DNA from: Christensenella minuta
GTDB lineage: Bacteria > Bacillota > Clostridia > Christensenellales > Christensenellaceae
DNA length: 64,000 nucleotides
Assembly (NCBI RefSeq): GCF_003628755.1
Contig: NZ_CP029256.1
Span: 1,445,585 to 1,509,584 of the forward strand
Direction of reading: 5' to 3'
The notes under the pieces were generated by a model that searched no databases, was not told where the DNA came from, and saw nothing but the letters and a program-made list of their open reading frames with translations. Of this stretch, positions 53,378 to 63,156 are shown in pieces (within the stretch, counting starts at the first letter, position 1; every line of letters begins with the position of its first letter). The position numbers and the translations under genes were made by a program.

Positions 53378-54190
53378 TTACAAATACAAATCGTGGTTTA
53401 CCTCGGCTCGGTAAAAGTTATCTATCGTCGCCGGGGCGTTAAACAATGCCGTCAAAAGATATCCTTTGATATTTCTGATCTTGGTTGTGTTGTTCCTCAT
53501 GCAGCTTAAAACATATTCAACGTGCATGAATTTAAGTTGTAAAAACCTAGCTTTCACCAACTCGGCGGGCTTATCGTCCCCGGAAATCCGTATGCGGGCT
53601 TTTCCGCAGCACAACGTTTCAGTCATAAGCTCCACGATCTCGTTTACCTGTTCCGTGCCGTACCGTTCGCATAATGTCTCATATTCAATATTGGTGCATA
53701 GCTGCGCCCTGCAATTTTCAATCGCTTCGATCGCGCCAGTAGGGTTGATAGATTGATCTTTCTTTGATACCTCCGTTCTTAATTCTTGTATAATTGATTT
53801 CTTAGTATTTAATTGTGCGGGATTTTCCAGTATTGGTTTTCCCAATGCTGGGTTTTCCTGTACTGGATTACCCAAGACTGGATTTTCCAGTTTAGGCTGG
53901 GGCTGCTCTAATATCGTGTATTCTGTTTCCGCAAGCTGCCCTTGCGCGTTCCTTATCCTCTTGCGGATAACGTACCCGTTACGCTCCAATTCCCGCACTG
54001 TTGCCCTAATTGCGTCCACACCGTCACGGCATATGGCAGCAAGCCCCCTTGTGGTATAATCCCAATTATCTGGGAGAGATAGCATTAAGGACAAAAGCCC
54101 CTTTGCTTTGAGCGATAAGGCGGTGTTGCGTAAGTGGTGGTTTGCCATGACGGTATAGTCCTTTGTACGCTCCACCCGGTATACTGCCAA
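53378..54190 (-). CDS. Replication-initiator-like protein with winged helix (DUF6017 type)
   Basis: 270 residues. TKDYTVMANHHLRNTALSLKAKGLLSLMLSLPDNWDYTTRGLAAIC and GVDAIRATVRELERNGYV give a winged HTH. The linker has five pentapeptide repeats (LENPV-like; 15-bp units at 53819, 53834, 53849, 53864, 53879). The C-terminal part is DUF6017/DnaD-like. Probably replicates or regulates the excised ICE. Confidence 0.83.
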   Translation of the reverse strand: MAVYRVERTKDYTVMANHHLRNTALSLKAKGLLSLMLSLPDNWDYTTRGLAAICRDGVDAIRATVRELERNGYVIRKRIRNAQGQLAETEYTILEQPQPKLENPVLGNPVQENPALGKPILENPAQLNTKKSIIQELRTEVSKKDQSINPTGAIEAIENCRAQLCTNIEYETLCERYGTEQVNEIVELMTETLCCGKARIRISGDDKPAELVKARFLQLKFMHVEYVLSCMRNNTTKIRNIKGYLLTALFNAPATIDNFYRAEVNHDLYL

Positions 54191-54194
54191 TAAA

Positions 54195-55136
54195 TCAGCT
54201 CCTTTCCGTTTCTTTTTCTATCCGGTCTCGCGCCAAGTTGCAAAAATTTGGATTTAATTCAATTCCAATATATTGTCGCTCGGTACGAATCGCGGCAATG
54301 CCCGTTGTTCCGACCCCCAAAAAAGGGTCTAACACAATGCCGCCTTTCGGACATCCCGCAAGAATACAGGGGATTATGAGGTCTACAGGATAAGTCGCAA
54401 AATGCGCCCCTTTGTACGGTTTGGTCGGTATTGTCCACACGTCCCTGCAATTCCGCATAAGAGGCATCTTCAAACTGTCCCGCCGTGTTCGGAACAATCC
54501 TTGCATCGTTTGCCCTGGAATACCGTCCGAATATTTATTTTCACCTACTGCGCGTCTGTACCGCGCTACGGTGCTGGCTTTTACAGGCTGCTTTATAGCT
54601 TCGTGGTTAAAATAATACCGTGGAGATTTTGACAATAAGAAGATGTGTTCGTAAGAGCGGGCGGGGCGGTCTTTAACGCTCTCCGGCATTGCATTAGGTT
54701 TTTGCCACACAATATCAGAACGTAAAAACCAGCCTTTTTGTCGTAATGCAAACGCTAATTGCCACGGAATACCTATCATATCTTTCTGTTTAATTCCATT
54801 CCATAGTTTCGGCATTTTTACGGCTTTATTGTCTTTAGAATATTTGTAAGACTGTTTGCTTTTCTTTTTTGCTCCTGCTCCTTTCCCGCTACCAGCGTAA
54901 CTATCTGCAATAATAATCCAAAGTGTGCCATTATCTCGCAATACCCGCCATACCTCCTGAAATACTTCCATTAGTTTTTGAATATATGAATCGGGGGATT
55001 GCTCTAACCCTATTTGTCCATTTACACCATAATCCCGCAAGCCGTAATACGGGGGGCTAGTGACACACATATCCGCACACCCTTTAGGTAGGGTTTTTAG
55101 CATTTTTATTGCGTCACCACATAAGATTTTATTCAA
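54195..55136 (-). CDS. DNA methyltransferase, beta-class (N4-C or N6-A)
   Basis: 313 residues. Motif IV VTSPPYYGLRDYG near residue 28, target-recognition segment in the middle, then FxGxG motif I as VLDPFLGVGTTGIAAI near 265. Order IV-to-I is beta class. No restriction partner is seen, so it is an orphan that may protect ICE DNA in recipients. Confidence 0.93.
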   Translation of the reverse strand: MNKILCGDAIKMLKTLPKGCADMCVTSPPYYGLRDYGVNGQIGLEQSPDSYIQKLMEVFQEVWRVLRDNGTLWIIIADSYAGSGKGAGAKKKSKQSYKYSKDNKAVKMPKLWNGIKQKDMIGIPWQLAFALRQKGWFLRSDIVWQKPNAMPESVKDRPARSYEHIFLLSKSPRYYFNHEAIKQPVKASTVARYRRAVGENKYSDGIPGQTMQGLFRTRRDSLKMPLMRNCRDVWTIPTKPYKGAHFATYPVDLIIPCILAGCPKGGIVLDPFLGVGTTGIAAIRTERQYIGIELNPNFCNLARDRIEKETERS

Positions 55137-55184
55137 AACTGTTTTTATACTCCTTTCACGAAAAGGGGAGCGTAAACGCCCCCT

Positions 55185-58100
55185 TTAAAACATCTTTTTC
55201 TTTTTGCCTATAATCCAAATAGCAAGCATACCGCCGCCGATCACCGAAAGCAGGATATATAACAAAATATTTGTGTTGTCGCCCGTCTTTGGCGGACTTC
55301 CAGCTTGTCGGGGTAATTCCTCCGGGTTCTCTGGCTCCACGGGTACGGTCGGTATCTTCTCATTTACAATCGTGATTTCCACCGTTTCGCCGTCATGGAT
55401 AGGTGAAAACTTATATTGTACTTCGTTGGGCTGGTAGCTTTCATCGGGGGGCTGTAATTCCTTGATGTAATAAAGAGCGTAGGGTAAGCCCGTGATTGTG
55501 TATTCGCCGTTTTCCGTGATCGTAAATTCTTGAAGCAACTCATCACCGTTTTTCGGGATTTCTGCGCTTGTTGTGGCGGTCGGCTCCGATGTTTCGGTCG
55601 CGGTGGGCGGGACTTCGGGCTGTCCGGCTATGTCTTTGATCTTGAAAAGACCAAACACCGCGCCGTTAAGCCTGTTACCCGCTTCGTCGGTTTTTACGAT
55701 TTTAACACTCCCATGTAATAAGATATTTTCAAATTTTGCCGTTGCCGTCCCGCCGTGCGTCACTTCGACCGTTTGGCTCCCCGGTTCAATATATCCCACT
55801 GTGCGATCATTACGTACCTCGGTTATTTTGTAGCGACCCGCAAGAATCATCGGGACTTGTATTCCTCCTTTGCTATCCGTTTCAAAAATGCCCTCATATG
55901 GTACGCCCGTAAGTGATACGCCCGTGATCTTGAATGGTATACCCTCAACCTTTCCGTCCTCTGCGGTCTTAGTGATTTTGATACTGCCGTGCATCAACTC
56001 GTTCGGAATAGGTGCGCCGTCATTTACCGCTATTTCCACGGTCGGCGTTTCCATACCTGCATAATCAAAAACAAAATCATATTCCAAATCATTTAGCACG
56101 TACCCGTTACCCGCTTGCAGTTCCTTAATGTACCAACTGTAACCACAAGGCAAGTCCGTTTTGATTGTCGCGGCTCCGTTTTCGTCCAACTTGATTACTT
56201 CAAGAAGCGCGTCACTTTCCAGCAAAACCGCATCATCCGCGCCAATATCGTTTCGACTGAATAGACCCAGCACGATATCCGGGTAAGGGTTATACGTTTG
56301 ATTTAGCGTGGTTTCGCAATCTTTTTTTAAGGTAACAACCGCTTTTTGCCGCGCGTTTGTGGTTTCTGCTTTGGTTGCTACAATCTGCGTTTCCTGATCT
56401 TCATATGTGATTTCAAACGGTATCGGGGTAGGGTCAAGCACCAGCGGGAACGGAACGGATTTTTCGATAAGCTGGTAGCTGCCAATATACAATAACTCGT
56501 TTGACGTTGCCCGTCCGTCCTCGCCTGTTGTGATCGTGTCCAAAATGTCCCCAGCGTTCGCCCTTGTCGTCCCGTCCGGGGTTATAATATCTTCTGCCGC
56601 CACAACGTCATACACCGTGTCAGAAATCCCAATAAGGGAATAAACAGGGCTGTAAATCGTGCCGTATTCCTCGTCCTCGGTTTGCGTAAATCCCGCTAGG
56701 CTTTCACCTTGTTTTAAAACTGTGATCGTGCCTTTCACGGGTTCGTTGTGACTTTCTACCTCCAATATTGCGGCGTGGTTTTCTGCCGTGATCGTAAATG
56801 GTATGGGGTCGGTGCTAATCGTGTACCCGTTGGGAGCTTCAACTTCGTATAGTTCAAAATCACCGGGTCGCAATGGTTCTGGAAGTACAAGAGAACCGTC
56901 AAGGGCTGTTGTGAATATGTCAATCTGGGTCGGCGTAGGGTAGTTGATGTTTTGGACAACCCAATTATCCGTACTATCCATAATTTTAAACTTCGTTTCA
57001 GCTTGTACGGGCTGCCCGGTTTCTGCGTCTCGTTTGATAATCTTTACTTCGCTGTTGTAGGCTTCATTTTCCAAAATATAGCGATAAATTTTGCCTTGTG
57101 TCGTGATCTCGATTTCAAACGGCTCTATCAGCTTATACCCTGCGTTTGCGTCGCTGGGGATTTCCTCGCACAAGTACCGCCCATATTTAAGCATGGGAGT
57201 AATGCAATAACCGTTTTCGTCGGTCTTAACCTTGCAAATCTCTTTTCCCGTGGAAACAAGGGACAGCTTAAATTCCACATTCGGCAAAGGCTGTTTTATC
57301 CCACCGTCGTCGCTGTCCCCGGTAAGCGGTACGTCCGCAAATTTTACAAATGCCGCCTGTCCCTTGATAACTGTATCGGTCACGCCCACATCAGCCCGTC
57401 CGATTTCTACGGTCTGCCCCGCAAAATCAGGCGTAACTGTGTAAGGATTTGAATTAAGATTATATCCTGTCGGCGGCTTCTTCTCGATTACTTTTACCGT
57501 CTGTAATGGAATGAGTTTACTGGTCGCCGTGCGTCCGCTTGCGACGATGTAATCTATAAGCCGTCCCGCGCTATCGTATAGGGCATATTCCGCGCCGTCA
57601 AGCGTCGCGTCCGTGTCCTTTGGCGTTCCCGTTTCTGCGTCTGATTTTGTCACAACAATGTTAAATTTCTTTAAGACGTTGGAAAATGTGACGTTGCTTG
57701 TTTGTCCTGGCAATACTCGGACGGTTTGCGCGGCGGGCTGCACATATCGGTTTGCTGTCCCAATCTCTGTAACCATATAGTCCAAATTTGCCAAAAGCCC
57801 CTCGGTCGTTATCTCTCCACCGCTCCCGGTCGTAACAGTTCGATCAACACCGTTGCCCGTTATGCGGAATTGCATTCCCGCAACCGCGCCGTCCTCGGAA
57901 CGCTTCACAACTCGGATATTACCGATCTTTTCCGTTTTCAACTTAAAGGATGAAGTGACGGACATTGTTTCGCCGCCCTCTGATACAGGGGAAAGCGAAA
58001 CAAGGTTTTGATATTTGCTATGAATCCAGTATTCCGGGGAACCGTTAATTATTGAGGGTAATTCGTCGGTCGGCAACTCTTTTGTTGCCGTTGCTTGCAC

Positions 58101-58835
58101 ATCATCAAACATATTTGCCGTGGAAATATGCAGCGTGTTTCCGCTGCGTGTGAAGTTCACGCCACTTGCAGAAAAATCATAATACCGCAACACGCCGTTA
58201 GCGTCGTTGATCGTCGTTTCAAAACGTTTGTTTACTGGATTATATTTTAATTCAATCTCGTTGCTGTCAAAACTAGGTTTCGTCGTGTAATTACTCACCA
58301 TGTCGCGCAACTCATGGTAAATGTCTATTGCGGTTGGATTAGCTTCAAACATTTGATTGATAATATAATCCTCGTCGCTTTGGTCGTACTGCCCGGACGC
58401 AATAATCCAAATAAGACCCTGCGTCGCCATTGCGTTATCCAGCCAATCGCCGCCGTAAAGTGCGCCCGTATGATCGTTATACCCTAAGACCAGCGTTCGT
58501 TGAATTAGTTCCTTTTGCCAATCCGCAAGGTCGCTGTAATCGTCGGAACAATCATATTTACTGCCTTGCGCGACCGTCACGCCGTATTGTAGGCAATACG
58601 CAATTTTTGTGTCGCCCGCATCGGTCGTCATATGGAATGTAGACCATTCTTTATAATATCCGTCCGTCACGTTAAACGGGGGCGGGAAACTCGAACCGAA
58701 CGTGTATTTATATTGACTATGATGTGTGTAATGGAATGTTGCCCCGCTATCCAGCGCGAACGCCGAAAGCGGAAAAGCCACAAGCACCGTTACAAGTAGT
58801 ACAATAAAGGCAATTAGCCTTTGTCCTTTTTTCAT
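55185..58835 (-). CDS. Giant surface adhesin with thioester and Cna-B domains
   Basis: 1216 residues. Signal peptide (1-28). An N-terminal thioester domain with Cys81 (AYCLQYG) and Gln139 (ATQGLIW), which can form a Cys-Gln thioester. Multiple Cna-B/SpaA isopeptide domains (for example ITTEGLLANLDYMVTEIG, RADVGVTDT). C-terminal sortase signal PPKTG at 1181-1185, a membrane helix and KKKKMF. Probably anchored to the wall and binds recipient or host surface. Confidence 0.92.
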   Translation of the reverse strand: MKKGQRLIAFIVLLVTVLVAFPLSAFALDSGATFHYTHHSQYKYTFGSSFPPPFNVTDGYYKEWSTFHMTTDAGDTKIAYCLQYGVTVAQGSKYDCSDDYSDLADWQKELIQRTLVLGYNDHTGALYGGDWLDNAMATQGLIWIIASGQYDQSDEDYIINQMFEANPTAIDIYHELRDMVSNYTTKPSFDSNEIELKYNPVNKRFETTINDANGVLRYYDFSASGVNFTRSGNTLHISTANMFDDVQATATKELPTDELPSIINGSPEYWIHSKYQNLVSLSPVSEGGETMSVTSSFKLKTEKIGNIRVVKRSEDGAVAGMQFRITGNGVDRTVTTGSGGEITTEGLLANLDYMVTEIGTANRYVQPAAQTVRVLPGQTSNVTFSNVLKKFNIVVTKSDAETGTPKDTDATLDGAEYALYDSAGRLIDYIVASGRTATSKLIPLQTVKVIEKKPPTGYNLNSNPYTVTPDFAGQTVEIGRADVGVTDTVIKGQAAFVKFADVPLTGDSDDGGIKQPLPNVEFKLSLVSTGKEICKVKTDENGYCITPMLKYGRYLCEEIPSDANAGYKLIEPFEIEITTQGKIYRYILENEAYNSEVKIIKRDAETGQPVQAETKFKIMDSTDNWVVQNINYPTPTQIDIFTTALDGSLVLPEPLRPGDFELYEVEAPNGYTISTDPIPFTITAENHAAILEVESHNEPVKGTITVLKQGESLAGFTQTEDEEYGTIYSPVYSLIGISDTVYDVVAAEDIITPDGTTRANAGDILDTITTGEDGRATSNELLYIGSYQLIEKSVPFPLVLDPTPIPFEITYEDQETQIVATKAETTNARQKAVVTLKKDCETTLNQTYNPYPDIVLGLFSRNDIGADDAVLLESDALLEVIKLDENGAATIKTDLPCGYSWYIKELQAGNGYVLNDLEYDFVFDYAGMETPTVEIAVNDGAPIPNELMHGSIKITKTAEDGKVEGIPFKITGVSLTGVPYEGIFETDSKGGIQVPMILAGRYKITEVRNDRTVGYIEPGSQTVEVTHGGTATAKFENILLHGSVKIVKTDEAGNRLNGAVFGLFKIKDIAGQPEVPPTATETSEPTATTSAEIPKNGDELLQEFTITENGEYTITGLPYALYYIKELQPPDESYQPNEVQYKFSPIHDGETVEITIVNEKIPTVPVEPENPEELPRQAGSPPKTGDNTNILLYILLSVIGGGMLAIWIIGKKKKMF

Positions 58836-58908
58836 GATTGGTTTTTGCTCCTTTCGTTTTGGGGTAAAAAAATACGCCTGTCAGAGACAGACGTTTAAAG
58901 TAAATGGG

Positions 58909-59274
58909 CTATGCTATTTCTTCGTCGCGTAGTTCTTGGATAACCTCGCCAAAATCCGCAAGGAATGAAAAAACGAAATATTCCAATGCTTGTGGGTGTG
59001 ATGCTATCGGAACGGCTTCATCTGAAAACTGTAAGCCCATAAGACCATAAATAACGCGAATGAGGTTGAATAGCTGTTCTCTGTCTTGTTCTGTGTTCAT
59101 ATCTAAAAAGATATGAGTTAAGCGGTTGATCGTGTCCATGTCCCCGCCTGTGAACGTCCAAATTGTTTCAGCAAATGGTGGCGTGATAGCCCCCGAAACA
59201 AGATTGATCTTGTCTTTGCAAATCTCGCCGTCTTGCTGTATAATACCTTTAGCGATTAAAGGGTTTTCTTGCAT
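58909..59274 (-). CDS. Uncharacterised ICE-end protein
   Basis: 121 residues with no family I recognise: ITPPFAETIWTFTGGDMDTINRLTHIF, then acidic end. Helical C-terminus. Start ATG 59274 after AAAGGAG. It is the last ICE gene before attR. Confidence 0.7.
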   Translation of the reverse strand: MQENPLIAKGIIQQDGEICKDKINLVSGAITPPFAETIWTFTGGDMDTINRLTHIFLDMNTEQDREQLFNLIRVIYGLMGLQFSDEAVPIASHPQALEYFVFSFLADFGEVIQELRDEEIA

Positions 59275-59325
59275 CTTATTTTGCTCCTTTCTTCATACGA
59301 AGTTAGCTATTTAGCAGTTTTAAAT

Positions 59326-59353
59326 TTGTTGCCGTGTTGCCCTTTTGTTGCCC
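59326..59353 (+). repeat. Right-end integrase arm-type repeats (candidate)
   Basis: TTGTTGCC, GTGTTGCCC and TTGTTGCCC, matching the left-end repeats at 5742-5761. The rest of 59275-59491 is AT-rich and shows no gene. Confidence 0.55.
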
Positions 59354-59491
59354 GACCGTGTAAAGTAATGATTTAAGGCTTTATAACGTCTTATGTGAAG
59401 TTATTTAAGAATCCTTTAGATTAAAGGTTTTTCGGTAGTAAGATATGGTAGGTTTTGGAAAGATATAAGGGCTTATTTTGAAAAAATACCC

Positions 59492-59499
59492 CTCGAAAT
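59492..59499 (+). other. attR core
   Basis: CTCGAAAT, identical to attL 5462-5469, followed at once by the 3' half of the host tRNA. Confidence 0.9.
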
Positions 59500-59547
59500 C
59501 GTGTAGCCTTAACGGGCACGTGGGTTCGAATCCCACCTCCTCCGCCA
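59500..59547 (+). pseudogene. 3' half of host tRNA-Ser(CGA)
   Basis: Begins with 3' anticodon stem (with the core T, TCGTG), variable arm GCC/GGC, T-arm TGGGTTCGAATCCCA, acceptor CTCCTCC, G and CCA. Acceptor pairs with GGAGGAG at 5429-5435 and not with the ICE tRNA acceptor GGAGCGG. Confidence 0.92.
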
Positions 59548-59557
59548 AACGTGAAAA

Positions 59558-59583
59558 ATCACGCCGCAAGGTGTGGTTTTTTA
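59558..59583 (+). terminator. Host tRNA terminator
   Basis: ATCACGCC / GGTGTGGT hairpin with two wobble pairs followed by TTTTTTA, immediately after the tRNA 3' half. Confidence 0.75.
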
Positions 59584-59648
59584 TTTTAGGGGACAGTTAT
59601 GAGCCCTGCGCAGATTCATGCAAGTGCAGAGCAAAGCCGCTGCACGCG

Positions 59649-59923
59649 CTATTCCACCTTCTCATCCAGCTCAATATTCGATTTATTCAGCCGTTTGGAC
59701 TTGCTATTCAGCTCATCTTCATAGGGAAAAAGCTTCTGAACCTCGGCCTTTGTATTGTCAAGCTTTGAGCGTTTCTTTCCCTGCAGCTGATAGACAGGCT
59801 TTGTTTCTGCCTCTGCATATTTCTTGGCGGTTTGTGGGTCGATATGATATTTCTTCTTATTTCTGCATAGCTCATTCCTTTTTGGCGGTCACTCCTAACG
59901 TCCATCCGCTTTTCTCCCTCCAT
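59649..59923 (-). pseudogene. IS21-type transposase (IstA) N-terminal remnant
   Basis: MDVRSDRQKGMSYAEI is the IstA start; after one frame change the second frame reads KKYHIDPQTAKKYAEAET, then KLFPYEDELNSKSKRLNKS and stops. The HTH region is visible but frameshifted and the rest of the transposase is absent. Decayed insertion at the ICE-host border. Confidence 0.65.
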
Positions 59924-60051
59924 TCTCACACTCCCTCCGCTCTTTTTAACCGTCATCAACACCCATAGGGAGGAAGGCCTGTCTCCCGCTCTGGATTTAG
60001 ATAGCAGGGGTATTGTTATCCCAAATGCCCATATCTAAATAACGGTAAAAA

Positions 60052-60081
60052 AATCCCGGTTTTCTAAAGAAAACCGGGATT
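60052..60081 (-). terminator. Terminator of the isomerase gene
   Basis: AATCCCGGTTTTC / GAAAACCGGGATT hairpin followed by TTTTTTT on the minus strand. Confidence 0.9.
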
Positions 60082-60094
60082 CCTGGTCTATTGT

Positions 60095-61561
60095 CTACCG
60101 AACCTGTTTAAACGGAATATTCAGGGTCTTTGCGAGTTTCTTCAATACGGAGGCATTGTGTCCAAGGCTCAGGGAGAAGTGATGGTTGATACCCGAGCAA
60201 GACCAATCCTCTACAAACGCGCCAATATCTCCTTCACCAAAGTATCCGCGCGTCATAGTGTTGCCGTTTGCCGGTTTCGGCCCTTTCTGGCTTTCGCCTT
60301 CGGCAACTGAGAAAGAGTAATTCCCGTCAATATCGCTTGAAAGCCCAAGCATTGTTATGGGGCCTTCTTTCAGGCTGAAATCGACCGAAAGGCCTTCGCC
60401 TTTTTTGCCGTGAAAAGTTGTAAGCGCGCGCATCTGCGGTTTGCCGTCGCTGATGCGGATATCGTGCGGGCCATCATGGCCGACCATCTGTATTTTTTCT
60501 TCAAATATAGTGGGGCAAAATTCCGCAAATGAACCGCCGCAGCCAAGGCAGCTTGTAATATACATTGCAACACATGTTTTCATATCAGATTCGCCCGCAA
60601 AAGGAATTCCTGCGGAAACAAGGAGCGAATTGCCTATTATCATACTGCAGGCAACTTTTTCGTATTCGTTGTTAAGGCCTTCGTAATAGTAAGCAACTCC
60701 GGAAAGGTTGTTGTTGGATACCAGCTTATCCATGCCGACAGAAACGCGCGCCGTCCAGTCAAGGTCTTCATCCATGATCTTTCTTGTCGTGGGATCATAG
60801 CTTGGATCCAGAAATTCAAATGTATCCCTTATCATTTTTATTTTATCTTTTATTTCTTTATCCGTCGCCGAATGTACATAATCCACAAACTCGCACATTT
60901 CTACCATTTTGACATGGATGCCGAACGTGCGTTCTATCGTTGTGGGATCAAAATTCATGTCAAGCATTCCTTCGTATGTGTGGCCAAGGTGTCCGAAGAT
61001 TGATCCTTTCATACATCTGAGAGCTGTTGCAACGCGGCACCATTCAGAAATGTTTTTTGTAAAACGCGTGTCAAAACCAGGAATAAGATAATGCCCGTAT
61101 TCAAGGCCGGCCGGCTCGATCCCGCTGCGTGTCAGGGCGTTGTAGGCTTCCGGAAGCGGGCATGCGCCGCCGCCTGCATGTGTCCAATATGTAGTCGCCT
61201 TGGAAACGTCAAGGGACATTTGATAGCCAACAATAACAACCGGACATCCTGCCGCTTTTATGCCCTGTACGTATCTGCCGGAAGCAACGTACGCGCAGTT
61301 AAACTGGAAGAGGAGATCGATGTCTTCCGCCTTAAACATGAGACCCGCTTTATAGCCATCTTCCGTAGTGTCTACAATAAAATCTCCTGCTGCATTTGTA
61401 TAGGTAATAACCTCTACGCCTTGGGATTCAAGCAGTTTTTTAAAATCCGTAGCATTTTTTATGAACTGTTCTTTCATGCCCGGGAACTGGGGCCAATATT
61501 CTTTGTGCCCACATACCATAAGCCCAACTTTGCCTTTTTTCTTTACTTCTTTGATATCCAT
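60095..61561 (-). CDS. L-fucose/L-arabinose isomerase family protein
   Basis: 488 residues. KGKVGLMVCGHKEYWPQFPGM start, LLFQFNCAYVASG, HLGHTYEGMLDMNFDPT, and the C-terminal GINHHFSLSLGHN typical of the family's metal-binding His region. Interconverts an aldose and a ketose; which sugar is not clear. Divergent from the AraC gene. Confidence 0.85.
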   Translation of the reverse strand: MDIKEVKKKGKVGLMVCGHKEYWPQFPGMKEQFIKNATDFKKLLESQGVEVITYTNAAGDFIVDTTEDGYKAGLMFKAEDIDLLFQFNCAYVASGRYVQGIKAAGCPVVIVGYQMSLDVSKATTYWTHAGGGACPLPEAYNALTRSGIEPAGLEYGHYLIPGFDTRFTKNISEWCRVATALRCMKGSIFGHLGHTYEGMLDMNFDPTTIERTFGIHVKMVEMCEFVDYVHSATDKEIKDKIKMIRDTFEFLDPSYDPTTRKIMDEDLDWTARVSVGMDKLVSNNNLSGVAYYYEGLNNEYEKVACSMIIGNSLLVSAGIPFAGESDMKTCVAMYITSCLGCGGSFAEFCPTIFEEKIQMVGHDGPHDIRISDGKPQMRALTTFHGKKGEGLSVDFSLKEGPITMLGLSSDIDGNYSFSVAEGESQKGPKPANGNTMTRGYFGEGDIGAFVEDWSCSGINHHFSLSLGHNASVLKKLAKTLNIPFKQVR

Positions 61562-61771
61562 TTTTTCTCCTCCTTCATTTTTGGGGTATCAGAAATATTA
61601 CACTTTATTGCTATTTCTAAAGTGTTACTTTTTTAACTGAATATACTAGTTTATTTGTGAAAAGCATCTTGAATGAAGCAATATTTTGTTTTATACTGTT
61701 ATTATAGCAAGTATAAGCCTCTTATCAATTATTTAAGTTGTGTACTTATTGCAATATCTTGTGGTGATAAA

Positions 61772-62641
61772 ATGCCTACACTAACAAAAACTTATACAAA
61801 GGATTGGTCTGAGGATTCTATCTGGATCATCAATACGCCCAGTGAGCTGGCACGAGAAGCGTTTTTCTATGTGCAGGAGATTGGAATGTTCCAATGTTTC
61901 TCTAATTATTATACAGAGCATGAGGACATTGCATCTTTTCTTGTGATGCTTACGTTAGCCGGTGAGAGCGACTATCGGTACCAGAATAAGACCTACCGCC
62001 TGAAACCGGGAGATTTATTTTTCGCGGACTGCATGGAGTACCATGCCCTGAGGCCCCACGGTTCGGCACGTTGGGATATGATGTGGATTCAGTTTAACGG
62101 TGTAGCCGCGCAAAGTTATTATCAGCAGTTTCTGAGGCAAAAAACGCCCGTGATTCGCGTTGGTACGATGGGGCCGGTCTACAATTACCTGACGGAGCTG
62201 ATCGAGGTGAATCAGAAAAAAAGCATGTATTCGGAACTGGTCAGTTCCAAACTCATCACCGGGCTGCTGACCGAGATTCTGATTTTGTCCGGTGCGGCTT
62301 ATTCCACAAAAACCAATATCCCCGAATATATCCAGGAAGCAATCAAGGATATTGACGCGCATTTTAAAGATAACCTGAGCCTGGATTATTTTGCCAGAAC
62401 TCTCATGGTCAGCAAATACCATCTGCTGAAGGAATTTAAAAAATACACTGGTTTTACGCCCAACGACTATCTTCGCATGACGCGGATCAACCATGCAAAA
62501 AAGTTACTTAGGTTTACCGATATGAACATCTATGAAGTCGCGGAAAATGCCGGCTTCCAGAATACCGGTTATTTCATTAATACCTTCAAAAAAATCGTTG
62601 GAATGACCCCCCTTCAGTTCAGACGGCAGGATTCCTTTTAG
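61772..62641 (+). CDS. AraC-family transcription regulator
   Basis: 289 residues. N-terminal cupin (YRLKPGDLFFADCMEYHAL) and C-terminal double HTH: LSLDYFARTLMVSKYHLLKEFKKYTGFTPNDYLRMTRINHAKKLL, IYEVAENAGFQNTGYFINTFKKIVGMTPLQFR. Start at 61772 after GGTGATA preferred over 61673. Divergent from the isomerase, which it probably controls through the 200-base gap. Confidence 0.9.
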   Translation: MPTLTKTYTKDWSEDSIWIINTPSELAREAFFYVQEIGMFQCFSNYYTEHEDIASFLVMLTLAGESDYRYQNKTYRLKPGDLFFADCMEYHALRPHGSARWDMMWIQFNGVAAQSYYQQFLRQKTPVIRVGTMGPVYNYLTELIEVNQKKSMYSELVSSKLITGLLTEILILSGAAYSTKTNIPEYIQEAIKDIDAHFKDNLSLDYFARTLMVSKYHLLKEFKKYTGFTPNDYLRMTRINHAKKLLRFTDMNIYEVAENAGFQNTGYFINTFKKIVGMTPLQFRRQDSF

Positions 62642-62748
62642 CCCAGTTTCTGAAATTGTCAAAAAATTCAAAAAAATTGCGGATTGTTTGTGCCTGTATG
62701 GAGATTTACCCTGCCTTATTTTATAATAAAAGAAAACGGAGGAAAAAC

Positions 62749-63066
62749 ATGAAAAAATATGCGTGGATTTGGTATATAAAAGAGGAGTGCGTGGACGAGT
62801 ATGTACGGATGCACCGCAATCCCTGGCCCGAGATCATGGAGGCCCACCGCAAAGCCGGGATCAGGAACTATTCCATCTTCCGAAACGGCTTGCAGTTCTT
62901 TTATGTGTTTGAATGCGACGATGTCCAAAGGGCAATGCAATATATGGATAACGATGAAGACTGCAAGCGTTGGAACGAGATTACATCCAGGATGGTAGAA
63001 GGCAGTTTCGATCTCGGATCGGAAGAGCCCGTTGAATATTTGGATGAAATTTTTTATCTGGAATAA
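62749..63066 (+). CDS. L-rhamnose mutarotase family protein
   Basis: 105 residues. MKKYAWIWYIKEECVDEYVRMHRNPWPEIMEAHRKAGIRNYSIF is the RhaM pattern with the conserved Tyr, His and Trp. Interconverts sugar anomers (rhamnose or fucose). GGAGGAAA before ATG 62749. Co-directional with AraC. Confidence 0.88.
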   Translation: MKKYAWIWYIKEECVDEYVRMHRNPWPEIMEAHRKAGIRNYSIFRNGLQFFYVFECDDVQRAMQYMDNDEDCKRWNEITSRMVEGSFDLGSEEPVEYLDEIFYLE

Positions 63067-63094
63067 CGCTGCGCAGGTATCAAGCCAATATTCG

Positions 63095-63125
63095 AAAGGC
63101 CAGGCTTATTCAAAGCCTGGCCTTT
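63095..63125. terminator. Bidirectional terminator
   Basis: AAAGGCCAGGCTT / AAGCCTGGCCTTT hairpin between rhaM-like and the FIST gene. Confidence 0.9.
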
Positions 63126-63156
63126 TGTAACTCTCCGCCTGATACTCTCCGGATTT

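Noticed and set aside
59492-59547. A separate tRNA gene at the right end
   Set aside because: Only the 3' half is present; upstream bases cannot form an acceptor or D-arm. It pairs with the left half at 5429-5469.
59618-59968. 116-residue plus-strand frame near attR
   Set aside because: It is antisense to the IS21 remnant and has no supported start.
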